DNA of 64,000 nucleotides, taken from positions 16,899,563-16,963,562 of the forward strand of contig CM046861.1 of NCBI GenBank assembly GCA_025617745.1, in the 5' to 3' direction. A program made the position numbers and the translations under genes. Below the pieces are notes generated by a model, which ran no database searches, was not told the DNA's origin, and saw only the letters and a list, made by a program, of their open reading frames with translations. Of this stretch, positions 1-12,464 are shown one piece after another (the first letter of the stretch is position 1; each line of letters opens with the position of its first letter). This DNA comes from Heliocidaris erythrogramma. Taxonomy: Eukaryota > Echinodermata > Echinoidea > Camarodonta > Echinometridae.

Positions 1-19
1 GAGAGCCAGATGACACTAT

Positions 20-464
20 CACTATGAACACGGCGAACAAAGAAGCGGACAAAATATACAGCTCCTCATTGTACCTTCCACAATTGCTCTGGTAGACAAA
101 AGAACATCCCTTCATTGCTATTATGTAAAAATATGTAGAACAGGTGTCACATGCATATTCACCTGTTCTGCTTATTTTACATAATAGCAATGAAGGGATG
201 TTCTTTTGTCTACCAGAGCAATTGTGGAGGTACAATGAGGAGCTGCATATTTTGTCCGCTCCCTTTGTCATAGTGTTCATAGTGTATGAACACGATGACA
301 AAGAGAGCGGACAAAATATACAGCTCCTCATTGTACCCTCCACAATTGCTCTGGTTGACAAAAGAACATCCCTTCATTACTATTATGTAAAATAAGCAGA
401 ACAGGTGAATATGCATGAGGAGCTGTATATTTTGTCCGCTTCTTTGTTCGCCATGTTCATAGTG
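20..464. repeat. Foldback / MITE-like element built of alternating inverted modules
   Basis: A module of about 100 bp occurs three times in alternating orientation: roughly 45-146 forward, 160-260 reverse and 306-407 forward. A partial reverse copy at 414-464 closes the element. The outermost ends are inverted repeats of about 50 bp, running inward from cactatgaaca at 20 and ending tgttcatagtg at 464. The arms match almost perfectly, so the region folds into nested hairpins. No protein is encoded; short reading frames here are palindrome by-products. A target-site duplication is not clear from the flanks. The structure fits a non-autonomous foldback DNA transposon with internal duplication. 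Confidence 0.8.
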
Positions 465-2093
465 TGATTACTGTTTTTCAGATAAGTCGGATCGACATTG
501 CCGTGTATACACTTTTCGTTGGGATCAACCATACACCTTAATAAGGCCGGTCTCTATTTCTGCATTTGACACTTGCAATTATTATGATATTATGTTTGAA
601 TGTCATTTAATGTGTTTGTTATGGAGCTGCACTCAAATAAATTAATGTTTGCCGGAATAAATTGCACATTTTGAGTCTATGTTGTTGTTTTTCTCCAGTC
701 CCACTTCCTCTGAAAATTTAAATTTCCAGAAGATTTATCTGTTAATAAACCTTTAAAAAGATTTAAAGGTAAAACTGAAAAGATTTAAATTTTAAATCTA
801 AAAGAAATATGTTTTAAGTCTTTTGTGGTTTTAAAATTTTAAGTCTTAATAAAGACTTATTTTAAATACCAAAGGTTTCGTCACTAATATCAGTCTCTGT
901 TAGATTTAAAAGTAAGTCTTTAAGATTTAAATATAAGACTTTCAAATTTAGAGAGTACTGGGATTAGATTTCGGACTGCACGAAGCCGACCGAATCTTGC
1001 ACGAGAGCTTGAGCTCAGGCGGAGCGTGCATGCTGCGCTGCGACCAGTCTGTTCGAAGTTTGCGCCCCGCGGGGCAACGGCATGATCAGGGTGATCACGA
1101 TGCCCTCTCGCGGCATAAAATCGTCCACAATCTACGGTTGAGTATCCCTTTAACGTTGGGTACTACGATGTGGCTAAAGGGTCGATCACATTTGTCCGAT
1201 AACGATATCGATATAAATATGAAATATTTCATATTTCATATTTTATCTTTTCATTTCCAACAAAATACAAATGCAAAATACAATGTTTGTAATAATAAAA
1301 GAATACAACGCAAAATTAATTTTTTTTTAAATCATTATATTTGAAATTAAGATAGGTCAATACAATAGTCAATACCTTTGAAAAGATTTTAGCAGACATG
1401 AGCATACTCCCCCGTACACACCGTATAGTAAGGTGTTCCTTTAATTGTAAATCTCGTTATCATTATCATTTCATGAGTGACAAGTTGAATGTGATGGACA
1501 GTAGAGCATTTCCCATGCAAGGGCAGTCTACTTTATTGATTCCGACATCAGACGAACCGTCAAATTCAATACAGGTGAATATATTTGATTTATTTATTTC
1601 TGCTTGATTTCTCAATTCATCAAATAATGCATACGTTATACAAATTATGCGATATACAATACAATGGAACATCATGACATTAATATATCTTAAACTACAA
1701 GGCTAAAAGTAGGATTATAGAAAGAGAAATCAAACAAGAAGGTTTTCATAATAAGCCGAGGCTTGACAGCATGAAAGCCCTTTCAGATAAAATATAATTA
1801 AAAAATAATGAGAGAGACAATGGGAAGAGGATACATATAGAGAAATAGGGATGAAGAGAGGAGGATAAAATGAGCCAATTGTACCTTTCCAAATATTTTA
1901 AATAAAAACTGTATTAACAATAGAGAGTTAATCATCCGGTTTGAGAGGCAGACATGATATTAACATAATAGCAAGTGGTAAACTCGTTTTGTAAACTAAT
2001 ATCATATCTGCCTCCCAAAGAGGTGAAAATGTGCCAAGTCATGGGTCCTATTTACATAATTATACAAGATATTATGGGTGTACTACAAAATCA
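465..2093. other. Intergenic, AT-rich, no gene recognised
   Basis: No coding region can be supported. Positions 720-960 are a simple A/T stretch with many short attttaaa-type words. A GC-richer island lies at about 980-1130. A motif ending CCCTTTAA at about 1150-1155 resembles the right end of the TTAA-flanked elements seen elsewhere in this window, but its partner end was not found. Confidence 0.5.
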
Positions 2094-3790
2094 TTATTGT
2101 GGGGAATATTGCTTAATTAGGTGATTTTTTGCTGCTCGCTTGAAAGAGTACATTAAAGTCATGTTTTTTATTTCGGGAGGAAGGGAATTCCATACATCAG
2201 GGCCAGAGTGCCTAATAGAATTATGTGCAAGAGCAGTCCTGGGGTTAAATAAATGCACATTTTTTGATTGTCTGGTGGGATATGCGTGAATTTGTGTGTT
2301 CGATTGAAATAATGTTGCAAATACTGGGGGTAAAAGGTTGGAGTTATACTTAAACATGAATAGAGCTTTTTGTAGGAAATTAATATCATTGACCTTGAGA
2401 GACTTAAGTCGAAAAAACAGAGGGTCAGTGTGAGAGCAAAAACTTGCCCCACTACACGCCCGGATGGTTTTTTCTGAAGAATTAATATGGGATTTGTATA
2501 ACATCTATGGGTTGCCCAGATAATATTACAATATGATATGTATGGCAAGACAAGCGTATTATACAGCGTAAATAGTACAGAAGTAGGTCAAAAATATTTT
2601 AGCTTAGTTAACAGACCAACATTACGAGAGATAGGTAAAATTATGTGTTTTACATGATCATTCCATTTTAAATTTTCATTAATATACACACCAAGAAATT
2701 TAGTCATTATTTTGTTTTCAAGAAGATTACCATCAATATATAAATCATGATTTTGCAAGTCAACTTTTCTTTTACCTCTGAAATAAATATAGTTGGTTTT
2801 CCTTAAATTGAGTGACAAGATATTACTTTTAAACCATGTAGATAACTTCGGTAATTCATTATTCAAAATAGTAATTAAACGGTGTAAGTCAGAGTGTGAA
2901 CAAAAACATTTGTATCATCAGCAAATAAAATGTACTGTAACATAGGTGAAGCATTTGAAATATCATAAACATAAATTAGAAATAATAAGGGGCCTAAAAT
3001 TGAGCCTTGTGGGACTCCGCATGTTGTTGGTAACATATTCGAATGAGCGGATTCAAAGGAAACAAATTGTTCTCTGTGTGATAAATAATTCTCAAACCAA
3101 TGAAGTGCAGTACCACGAATCCCGTAATGTTGCCTTGCTAAGATCCATAAATATACCAATTACATGTTCATGGTTTGCCAAGGCATCTGATACTCTGTCA
3201 GATAACTGCATTAAGGCTAAATCAGTTGAATGATTCTTACGGAAACCAAATTGATTAGGATTAAAAAAACTATTTTCAGACAAAAATCCATATAATCTAT
3301 TATAGACAATCATCTCAAGAATCTTTGAGAAGCTTGACAAAATAGAAACAGGTCGATAATTACATATACAAGAAGGGTCGTCTTTCTTCTAAATTGGTAT
3401 AACCTTTGCAATTTTAAAGGGGCTCAGGAAGACACCAGAGGAGAGTGAGAGATTAAAAATATGGATTAGAGGTGACAAAATATTATTTATAATCTGTTTC
3501 AATAAGTGAGTACTAATTTCATCATGACTAGAGGAGTGACTACATTTAAGGGTGCGGACGATTCTTAATATTTCAATAAAGTCAGTGGGGATGAAGAATA
3601 TGGATGTATCTATTGATTGCGATAAAAAATTCTACAAGTTACAATTACTCTCATCAACTTTAGCAGCTTGGTTTGGACCTACATTAAGAAAATATTCGTT
3701 AAACATGTTTGCTATTTCAGGGGGATTTTTGATAGAATTACCATCTCTATTAAATACTTGGGAATTAATATATTAATATTGCCTCTTTTG
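2094..3790 (-). mobile_element. Non-LTR retrotransposon (LINE) fragment, reverse transcriptase, 5'-truncated and frameshifted
   Basis: Read on the minus strand, several broken frames follow the normal order of a LINE ORF2 downstream half. A pre-RT segment lies at about 3600-3778 (EYFLNVGP), an RT segment with FGFRKNHSTDLAL and FMDLSKA at about 3150-3260, then GVPQGSILGPLLFLIYVYD and the catalytic FADDTNVF at about 2895-3030. The C-terminal tail (YPTRQS, GPDVWNSLPPEIK) lies at about 2100-2300. No endonuclease domain is present, so the copy is 5'-truncated. The tail is close to that of the plus-strand LINE at 6.2-8.9 kb, so both belong to one family. Stops and frameshifts make it inactive. It ends within about 10 bp of the conserved pmar1-type 5' block. 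Confidence 0.85.
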
Positions 3791-3797
3791 AACTCAC

Positions 3798-4244
3798 ACG
3801 CTGAAACGTTCGATCAGAGTCGATCGTTAGCACAAGCGGTCAACTTCAGTCTAAGATAAAAGACGGCGTTACCGCGTTGAAACGCCGCTGGATTGGGCTA
3901 ATCCCTTTTAAAAGAGATTAAGCCCATGATGAAACCAATTCAACTGCAATGAAACCAATTGAACTGGCCATTGAAGAGAATCTGTTTTAAATAACAATGC
4001 ACTACTCTGGAATTGTCGACAAAAGTCAAAGTAGTTGGATACCTTCTTGTAATCCTATTGGCTACCTTAATTGACCAATAGAAAGTGCGTCTAATAAGGG
4101 GCAGAAAGTTTAAGTTGGCTAATAATGACTGCGCACAATTATCATGATCATTGGCTAATAGCTGCCCAGTCTCGCAACAAGTTTAATTCCTCGCTGCAAA
4201 CAAGCAATTTAGTATCATCAATCATTATTCAACTCGTAATCAAA
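3798..4244 (+). promoter_or_regulatory. Conserved 5' flank of pmar1-like copy 1
   Basis: This block recurs upstream of copy 2 (about 9694-10110), in part upstream of copy 3 (23466-23674), and alone at about 12470-12850. Shared words include agcggtcaacttcag, gcgttgaaacgccg (containing an inverted gcgtt/aacgc), a CCAAT-type core ttgaccaatagaaa near 4070-4085, and a second inverted attgg just upstream. Conservation across copies suggests promoter and 5' UTR. It could also simply mark the duplicated unit. The transcription start is not identified. Confidence 0.5.
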
Positions 4245-5213
4245 ATGGCAGATTCCACGATGATCACTCAAGTTTCATCGAGTAGCGTTCCTACCAAACG
4301 CCCTCGTCGTCGTCGTCGTCCCACTATCTTCAGTGAGTTTCAGCTACGGATTCTGGAAACGGTGTTCTACGACAACCGGTATCCTGATATCACTACGACA
4401 GAACAACTAGCTTCAAGTCTGCACCTTGGCGAAGACAGAATAATGGTAAATATCGAGGGGAAATATGAAATAAGACAAATCCCAAATATTATAACAACGC
4501 AACCGTGGCTATCTCGAAATACTATAAGCAACTTTTAATTTCATAAAATGATTCACCGACAAAGGGTGAAATTTTCGCCTTCCTGTCCCTCACCTTTTTA
4601 ATTACCAAAACAACATATTCTAGAGGTTTGAGTTATGCTATCTTTATTTCTTTCTATTTCATCTTATTTCAGGTCTGGTTTCAGAACCGTCGTCCACGTC
4701 TCCGTCGACCCTCTCTTGTTTCAAGCTCTGCTCACCAACCCAATCGTCATGAACAAGAAAGACGAAGACGCTTTCAACCGTCCCAAGTTATCGAATTGTC
4801 CGTCATCGGTCGTAAGCGGAAGATACCGTGCGACATGCGTTGAGGTCGACCAGACGACACCACCCATCAAGAAGATGAACATGGTTTATTCGACATTCTC
4901 TCTTGACTTTCTCTCTCGTAGCAGTCGATCGACATCAGATTCAACGATGACTTCATCGGGTCTGCACCACTTGTATGGTGACGTCATCCAGCTCCAGCAC
5001 ACGACACCACGTTACTCGACAATCGGTTCCACCAGTCCACTGATGTCAGTAGACTTTCTCTCTCGTAGCAGCCGCTCTCCTTCTCCCTCTACATCCATGT
5101 ATAACACAGAGGATCTGTACCGTACACCGACTTCATTCTACTCACCGATGGGTCATCATCCGTACGTCTTTTACGTCAACCGCGATTGTCTGACCGGACT
5201 CATACACTCATGA
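4245..5213 (+). CDS. pmar1: Pmar1/Micro1-like paired-class homeodomain repressor, copy 1; C-terminal frameshift
   Basis: Exon 1 is 4245-4445, followed by a 227-bp intron (gtaaat...ttatttcag) and exon 2 from 4673. The intron falls just before homeodomain residue 47, a classic paired-class site. The spliced frame gives homeodomain residues about 22-81, with WFQNRR, Q50 and N51 intact but Met where Gln46 is usual. An extra T near 4834-4838, relative to copy 2, makes the frame stop at 4841-4843, giving about 123 residues. The displaced frame continues to 5213 and still holds both Groucho-binding eh1-like motifs (FSLDFLSRSSRS, SVDFLSRSSRS). In sea urchins Pmar1/Micro1 is a micromere repressor that silences hesC. 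The truncated form would bind DNA but lack the repressor tail. An assembly error at one base is possible. Confidence 0.8.
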
Positions 5214-6190
5214 ATGAATTCAACGTTGTTTATGTTTCTTTTTGCCCATTCCTGCTTAATAATCAATGAAATATTAAAGTATGATTCGCCAATAAAGAAT
5301 ACATGTATTTGGAATTCGCATCTGTTTTGACATATGTCTTTATTTTCTTCTCTTTCAACCATGAGAGACGGGTCTCGTTTTGAGGAGGGTTGTGTTATTT
5401 TATTTGGAGTGTTAGTCCTTCTTGTTTAAAGTGATATTTGATTCGTAATCTTTATAGATGAATCGTATGTTACATATTCGTACAGTAATGTAATTATTTC
5501 TGTTATAACCATATTTGAAGTGTCAATTGTTCACATCCACTGTAAAAAGAATTTCCGTTGAGGACAATAAATTCAATGCAATTCAATTCAATTATACACC
5601 CACTTTCACTTCTTAATCAATTCATATCCATTTGTCATACAGTAAAACCGCACAACCCCAATTGAATAAAAGAAATCAACGGAAATAATATATGCTTGAA
5701 GGTTATGGATATTTCATTGGTTAAACAAATTAAACAAATTATAAATAAAGATCTCATACAATTCAATTTGCTTTGGCGAATAGCCCAGTTTTTTCCTGCT
5801 TTGACAAATTCCTAACCATGTCACGAACTTGAAAACTGGGAAATTTTGTCCGCTTTGACCAATTCTCAACCATGTCATGAATGTCAATTGGGGTTGTGTG
5901 ATCTTATTGTATGACAATGGCATATGAAATGAATAAGAAGTGAGAATGGATCTAATTGCACAGGATCGAAAGAGAGAGAGAGAGAGAGAGTCAGCACTTA
6001 TCATGAAATGAAATAGCAATTTAGCAATGAATGAATTTCGCAAACAAATATTTATTAGATGCACAACATTTAAAGCAGCAAGTATATATATGAATAAGTA
6101 TGGTATGAATCTTCACAGTACCATTGTCAATGTCATATTATGTTTGGTCGCCTCAATAGAACAAGGAGATGGGGTCTGCGTTTAACTAAT
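5214..6190. other. 3' flank of pmar1-like copy 1 and intergenic
   Basis: Positions 5215-5400 align with the 3' flank of copy 2 at about 11245-11420 (shared words such as tgcccattcctg and aataatcaatgaaat), so the duplicated unit extends past the stop. The rest, to 6190, is AT-rich with an (AG)n run at about 5970-5990. No gene is seen. Confidence 0.5.
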
Positions 6191-9100
6191 CAAACGAATC
6201 TAAACAGTCCTTTTTAATTGCATTCTCAGCCTTATCCACCTATATATGATATTCCAAATTATGATCTCTTTCGTGTAGATCGCCAAATTGGAAGAGGCGG
6301 TGGGGTAGCCGTTTATATTCATAAAGACTTAAAATATAAGCTAAGACTGGACATACACACTGAAGATGCTGAAGACTTATTCCTAGAACTAATAGATAGT
6401 AAATCAAAAAAAACAGTAGTTGGAGTTGTATACAGACCACCAAACAATAAAACTGAATCATTTTTACAAAGTATAGACGTTTGCCTTGAAATTTCCACAG
6501 AAAACAAATTCAAATACATTGTAAGAGACTTTAATATCGATTTTCAACCCCTCACAGTTACCACTGCCTTCAACATATAAACATCTTGTCATCCCATTCT
6601 CTCAATTCACATATCGATAAACCAACCAGGATTACCAGCTCAACACAATCAATAATCGATAATATTTTCTCTAATGATCCTATTAATAAAGACAATGGTG
6701 TACTGTATTATGACATTTCTGACCATCTTCCTGTATTCACGATAACTAGAGTAAAGCAAATTGTACCGGAGAAAAAAAAATAGTTTTCGAATGCAAAGGG
6801 CTGAAACAAAACAAAATATAGATGCATTTATTCATGATTTATATGAAGAAGCATGGCAGGACGTATTTTACGAAGATGATGTCAATAAAGCCTATGAAAT
6901 TTTTATTAATAAGCTCTCATATTATTATAACAAAAAAACAATTTTACAAAAAATAAAGTTACATAAAAACCGTAGTAAACATCCTTGGATTACTCGAGGA
7001 ATCATTAAATCAATACATACTAGAAATATCTTATATAAAAAATCACTACGTCAACCAAATACTGAGAATCATACAAAATACACTAAATACCGTAATAAAT
7101 TAACAACAGTTATCCGCATTTCTCGTAAATTATACTTCTCACGAACAATTGAAAACAATAAAAATAACACGGGTTCCCTTTGGAAAACTGTAAATAATAT
7201 ACTCGGTCGCCAGAAAGACTCTCACCCTAAAATAGAATTCACTCATAATAACCGTGTTATTAATAACCCTGATGAAATAGCACATTCTTTTAACAATTTC
7301 TTTATTAATATTGGACCAGATTTAGCATCAAAAATTCAAACAGACCATGGACATTTTTCCCAATACCTTCCAAACAATAACAACGCCTCTTTGTTTTTTA
7401 ATCCAACTAATGACCATGAGATTATTAAATGATACAAAATCAAGTGGACATGATGAAATAAGCGTTCATCTCCTAAAACAAATTATTTATTACATAACAT
7501 CTCCCCTCACTCACATCTTTAATCTATCCCTCTCCTCGGGAATATTTCCTGATGCACTGAAAATTGCGAAAGTAATTCCCATCCACAAAAAAGATGATCC
7601 ATCTTTAATAAGTAACTATCGTCCGATTTCTTTACTGTCAAGCATATCCAAAATACTGGAAAAAATTGACTACAATAGATTATATTCTTTTTTTTGCTAC
7701 AAATAATGTACTTACTCCCAACCAATATGGATTCCGAAAGAACCTTTCAACTGACTATGCAATCCTTGAATTAATTGATAAAATTACTAAATCTCTCTCT
7801 AAAAAGGAGCACACAATTGGAATTTTTATGGACCTTTCGAAAGCATTCGATACCATTGATCATTCAATTCTAATACAAAAGCTTAGGCATTATGGAATAA
7901 GGGGAAATACCCTATCTTGGTTTAAAAGTTACATTTCCAATAGATCCCAATTTGTTCAATATAATAATAGTAGATCACAAACATCCACTATAAAATGTGG
8001 CGTTCCCCAAGGATCCATTTTGGGTCCACTCCTTTTTCTAATTTATGTTAACGACATTATATATATTATTTGCAGATGACACTAATGTATTTCATTCCCA
8101 TAAGGATTTAAATGAACTAATTGAAACAATTAATACACAATTAATCAATATATCCCATTGGTTTAAATGCAATAAACTTTCGTTAAATATAAGCAAAACT
8201 AACTTCATACACTTTAAGACTGCGAGTTCAGCAAATTTTTTCCACGACGATATAATAATTGACGATGTTACCCTTACTAGTAAAGATTCAACAAAATTCT
8301 TGGGTGTGTTAATAGATTCCAATTTAACGTGGAAAAATCACATTGATAATATATCATCTAACATTTCAAGAGGAGTAGGTATATTAAACAAACTAAAAGA
8401 CAGTTTACCACAAAAATCCTTATTTATATTGTATAATGAGCTAGTTTATCCGTATTTATCTTACTATAACCTGGCATGGGGAAATTCCTACAAAATAAGA
8501 ATCAATTCATTACTTTTACTCCAGAAAAAAGCGCTGCGCATTTGTACGTCTTCGCACTATTTAGCAAACACAGATCCATTATTTTACAAACTCAAAACAC
8601 TTAAAATAAATGACATTCATGTATTCCAAACGGCTATTTTTATGTTTAAATTCTCAAAACAATCTCTACCTAGTACTCTTCAAAATGCTTTCACTCAAAA
8701 CTCCAGCATTCATTCCTATCCAACTCGTCATTCTTCTGATATTCACTTGAACAATCCCAGACTATTCCTGGCGCAAAAAACTATTAGACACAATGGTCCT
8801 GATATATGGAACTCACTACCTGGAAATATAAAATCTGCCTCTTCTCATTTTTCTTTTAAAGCTCTAATGAAGAAACATTTGCTGCTAAATTACAACCATG
8901 AATGATTGCTTTGAATATCGACCCCTGATTGTCCTGTATCCCTTGTTATCCTTAAACCAAACTCAATTTCCCTCCATACAATTACATTCTCTGCAAAACC
9001 ATAATCCCCAGCTATATGCAATTTTGCACCAGCGCACTCACGGCACAGATATATGCAATTCCCTTAAAATTTCAATATGGCGAGTTATAAGTGAATTTCA

Positions 9101-9470
9101 ATGTATGCAATTTTCTTGAATTTACAATATGGCAAATTATTTCTATATATATTTCCTGAATCCTCATCTATACGCATGCAATTCTGGGCTACTATCGTCT
9201 TAAGCATTTGCTTATGATAGTTTTGCCCTCTGCATTTTGTAAATAATTGTACCTACATCATCAAATGTTTTATATAGAATTATATCTATACTCACTGTAT
9301 TATTGGTACGTGTATATATTATCACTGTAAGATGGTTTGCATTCATGATGTAACCCTCAATTATTTCTATGTAAGTTTATCGCCTCATCCTTTATATGTT
9401 ACGTTTGAAAGCAACTGTTGTTTACATTGATTATGAAATAAATGCAGAAAAGCATCTGCAAACAATGCAG
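6191..9470 (+). mobile_element. Near full-length but decayed non-LTR retrotransposon (LINE): endonuclease + reverse transcriptase
   Basis: An APE-type endonuclease is visible at 6218-6783 (GRGGGVAVYIH, VYRPPNN, a RDFNID where GDFNID is usual, and ISDHLPVF). A linker follows at 6784-7432. The RT runs about 7430-8905, with NYRPISLLSSISKILEK, YGFRKNLSTDYA, FMDLSKAFDTIDHS, GVPQGSILGPLLFLIYVNDI and catalytic FADDTNVF. The C-terminal tail has YPTRHS and GPDIWNSLPGNIK. At least five frame breaks (near 6580, 6783, 7430, 7700 and 8070) leave it inactive. Positions 8906-9470 look like AT-rich 3' UTR. The clade (CR1/Jockey-like) is not resolved. It sits between pmar1-like copies 1 and 2 and so separates what were adjacent units. 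Confidence 0.88.
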
Positions 9471-9693
9471 TGTTTACATTTTAATATTCTCATCGATTCT
9501 CCCTTTGTTCCCTGCCACCTGTTTTTCTCTTTGTTTCTTGGATTTTGCTGATATTAGAAACCTCTTTATTCCGAGATCAAACGAAATGTCAATTTCTGTG
9601 GCAGTGAAGATTTATTCGTAGCAACTATTTCACCTTTTACATCCTCTTCATTACAGACGATACACGTTTCTTGTCGTGTAATTGACTGTAGCC

Positions 9694-10110
9694 ATTCGAT
9701 TAGAGTCATTAGCACACGCGGTCAACTTCAGTCGAAGATAACTGATGGCGTTACCGCGTTGAAACGCCGTTGAGCTATTAACCTCTTTCTTTTTATTTTA
9801 AAGGAGATTAAAAACCCGGAATGAAACCTATTCAACTCATGCACCTGGCGATTCAAGAGAATCTGTTTTAAATAACAATGCACTACTCTGGCATTGTCGG
9901 CAAAAGTCAAAGTAGTTGGATACCTTCTTGTAATCCTATTGGCTTCCTTAATTGACCAATAGAAAAGTGCGTTTATCGGGTCAGAAAGCTTGACGTATGC
10001 ACGGTTATCATTATCATTCGCTAATAGCTGTTAATACTTCAACACGGATTTACTTCTCACTGCAAACAAGTCATAATCACAAACCGCAAGCATTCATACT
10101 CTTCATCTAA
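9694..10110 (+). promoter_or_regulatory. Conserved 5' flank of pmar1-like copy 2
   Basis: This matches the block upstream of copy 1 nearly base for base: gcggtcaacttcagtc, gcgttgaaacgccg, gaatctgttttaaataac, and the CCAAT-type attgaccaatagaaa at about 9950-9965. The spacing to the ATG is similar to copy 1. The role as promoter plus 5' UTR is inferred from conservation and position only. Confidence 0.5.
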
Positions 10111-11221
10111 ATGGCAGATTCCACCATGATCACTCAAGTTACTTCGAGTAGCGTTCCAAACGCCATCGTCGTCGTCGTCGCCCCACTATCTTCAGTGAGT
10201 TTCAGCTTCGGATTCAGCTTCGGATTCTGACTCTTCAACGACAACCGGTATCCTGATATCACTACTAGAGAACAACTAGCTTCAGATCTGTACCTTGGGG
10301 AAGACAGAATAATGGTACATATTAATGAAAAATTGCAACATCATATATATACTGTAACAACTTATCGTTCTACAAAGCAAATTTAGCTTTTACACATTTA
10401 TAAGATATTTTCACATATTCGATTTTACAAAACTATTAACTACTAAAATGAAATTTAGAAAAAAATTCAGATTCATGAAAGCTGTCCTGTCTATCTTTAA
10501 ATATATATTTCATATATTTTTGAAGAACTGCATGGCTCCAAATGTCCATGTTAGGGAAGACAGAAAAATACTTCCCTATGATAACTTAGCCTTTATAAAG
10601 AAGACTTTTTCAACAAGATAATGTTCGTTTATTTCTGTCTACAGAAAACATAAAAGTCATGTTGTTTGAATGATTAACTTATGATTTTTTTCTTCTTTAT
10701 GTCAGGTCTGGTTCCATAACTGTCGCTTACGTTTCCGTCGAGCCTCTCATGTTTCAAGCTCTGCTCACCAACCCATCATCAAGAAAGACGATGTCGATCA
10801 CCCTCGCTTTCAACCATCCCAAGCTATCGACTTGTCCGTCATCGGTCGTAAGCGGAAGTCACCGTGCGACAGCGTTGAGGACGACCAGACAACATCACCC
10901 ATCAAGAAGATGAACATCGTTTCTTCCACATTCTCTGTTGACTTTCTCTCTCGAAGCAGTCGATCGACATCAGACTCAACGATGACATCATTGGGTCGGC
11001 ACCACTTGTATGGTGACGTCATCCAGCTCCAGCAAAGGACACCATGTGACTCGACAAACGGCGCCACCAGTCCATTGATGTCAGTAGACTTTCTCTCTCG
11101 TAGTAGCCGCTCTCCTTCTCCCTCTACATCCAGGTATAACGCAGAGCATCTTTACCCGACACCGACTTCATTCTACACACCGATGGGTCATCATGCGTAC
11201 GTCTTCTACGTCAACCTCTAA
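10111..11221 (+). pseudogene. pmar1: Pmar1/Micro1-like homeobox gene, copy 2; exon 1 broken, exon 2 open
   Basis: Exon 1 (10111-10314) starts with the family's MADSTMITQV. A 4-nt deletion after SSSVP shifts the frame, and a stop appears at 10228-10230 inside the homeodomain. A 12-bp duplication (agcttcggattc twice) plus a 5-nt loss later restores the original frame. The intron is 10315-10705 (ending tgtcag). Exon 2 (10706-11221) is fully open, but the recognition helix reads WFHNCR instead of WFQNRR, removing Gln50 and one of the basic pair. It carries both eh1-like motifs (FSVDFLSRSSRS at about 10936-10970 and SVDFLSRSSRS at about 11080-11112) and ends YVFYVNL. Exon 2 preserves the tail lost in copy 1. 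Confidence 0.82.
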
Positions 11222-12464
11222 GCATCGTCTGAGTGGACTCTTGAATAAATTCAACTTTATTTGTTTCTTTACGCCCATTCCTGTTTAATAATCAATGAAA
11301 TGTTAAAGTATGATTCACCATTAAAGAATATTCAGAATTTGCATATTTGTTTTTTAAGCTCTTTATTTTCTTCTCTTTCGAGCATGAACGACGGTTAATG
11401 TTTTGAGGAGTTTTGTGTTCTTTTACTTTTAGTTGTGATATCTATAGATGAAGCATGGTTAGAAGTGACTGAAGTGACGTTGTGTAAGGCGTATGTCGTA
11501 ATATAAGGTTTTATCTTTGATTGGGTGAGCTTATTCCCTCTCCCTTTCTCTCTTAAAACTTTTGCTACTTTTGCTCATTTGATATTTTCATTCTTATTGT
11601 GTCTACCATTCATGTCTTCCCATATCAATATTTGCAATTATTTAGATCACCCCCCGTCTCTCTCTCTCTCTCTTTTACTTAAGCATACACATTATCTATC
11701 CACCTCACTTTTCCCCTTCTCTACCTTTCTACCTTTCTCAGTCTATCTTTCTTTATCTCTTTATCTCATTATTTCTCTCTCTCTCTCTCTCTGTCTTTTC
11801 CCTCTCACTTGTCTCTCTCCGCATTCGCTCTCTCTCCTTCCTACTCTTTCTTTCTTTCTCTTCTCTCACTCTCAGTTTGTCTCTCTCCCTCTCTTTCTTT
11901 CTCTCCCCGACACACACACACACCCACACACTCTCATCTTTGTCTCTTCAAAATTCTTTGATTCCGTATGTATGAATTTCTGTCTGTCCACTCGAAATTG
12001 TAAAAACAAGCATTTTGCGTTGTTGTTGAAATAGATACCGAGTGTAGCTCGCCAATACATAATTTGTATGACTATATAGGGTATAGCATAAAAAATCGCC
12101 CCAAACATGCCACATGACAGCTGTTGTTGTTGATTAGTGTTACTTCGGGAGCGGAGAACCTTAGTTAAGACTACACTTGTATAAACAATGATGTTGATAT
12201 GACTACCATAGCATAAATAACTGAGTTTTGATTTTGAGACGTGAATTAATATCTACATTGCATCTGTGATTTACGCATTGGATGTGATTGACAGTTAGGG
12301 ATTTTGTTTCGGTAGTCTACCTCATTCCGAGATGAAATGAACTGTCAAGTTCTATAGCATTACATACATCTGGAAGCAACGCCACATTTTTATCCATTCA
12401 TACACCTATTATTGGGGAGGAGCGGAGGATTAATTTCTATTGTCTCTATTTAATTCACAGACTG
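11222..12464. other. 3' flank of pmar1-like copy 2, CT-rich low-complexity tract, intergenic
   Basis: Positions 11245-11420 are homologous to the 3' flank of copy 1. Positions 11525-11930 are pyrimidine-rich with (CT)n runs at about 11657-11675 and 11775-11795 and a short (CA)n at about 11910-11925. A long open frame here is Ser/Leu-rich low complexity and not a gene. From 11930 to 12464 nothing is recognised. Confidence 0.6.

Noticed and set aside
144..416. Two overlapping frames with nearly the same protein on opposite strands
   Set aside because: By-products of the palindromic element, not genes.
11525..12034. 169-codon open frame rich in Ser, Leu and Phe
   Set aside because: It is the translation of a CT-rich microsatellite tract and has no domain or codon signal.
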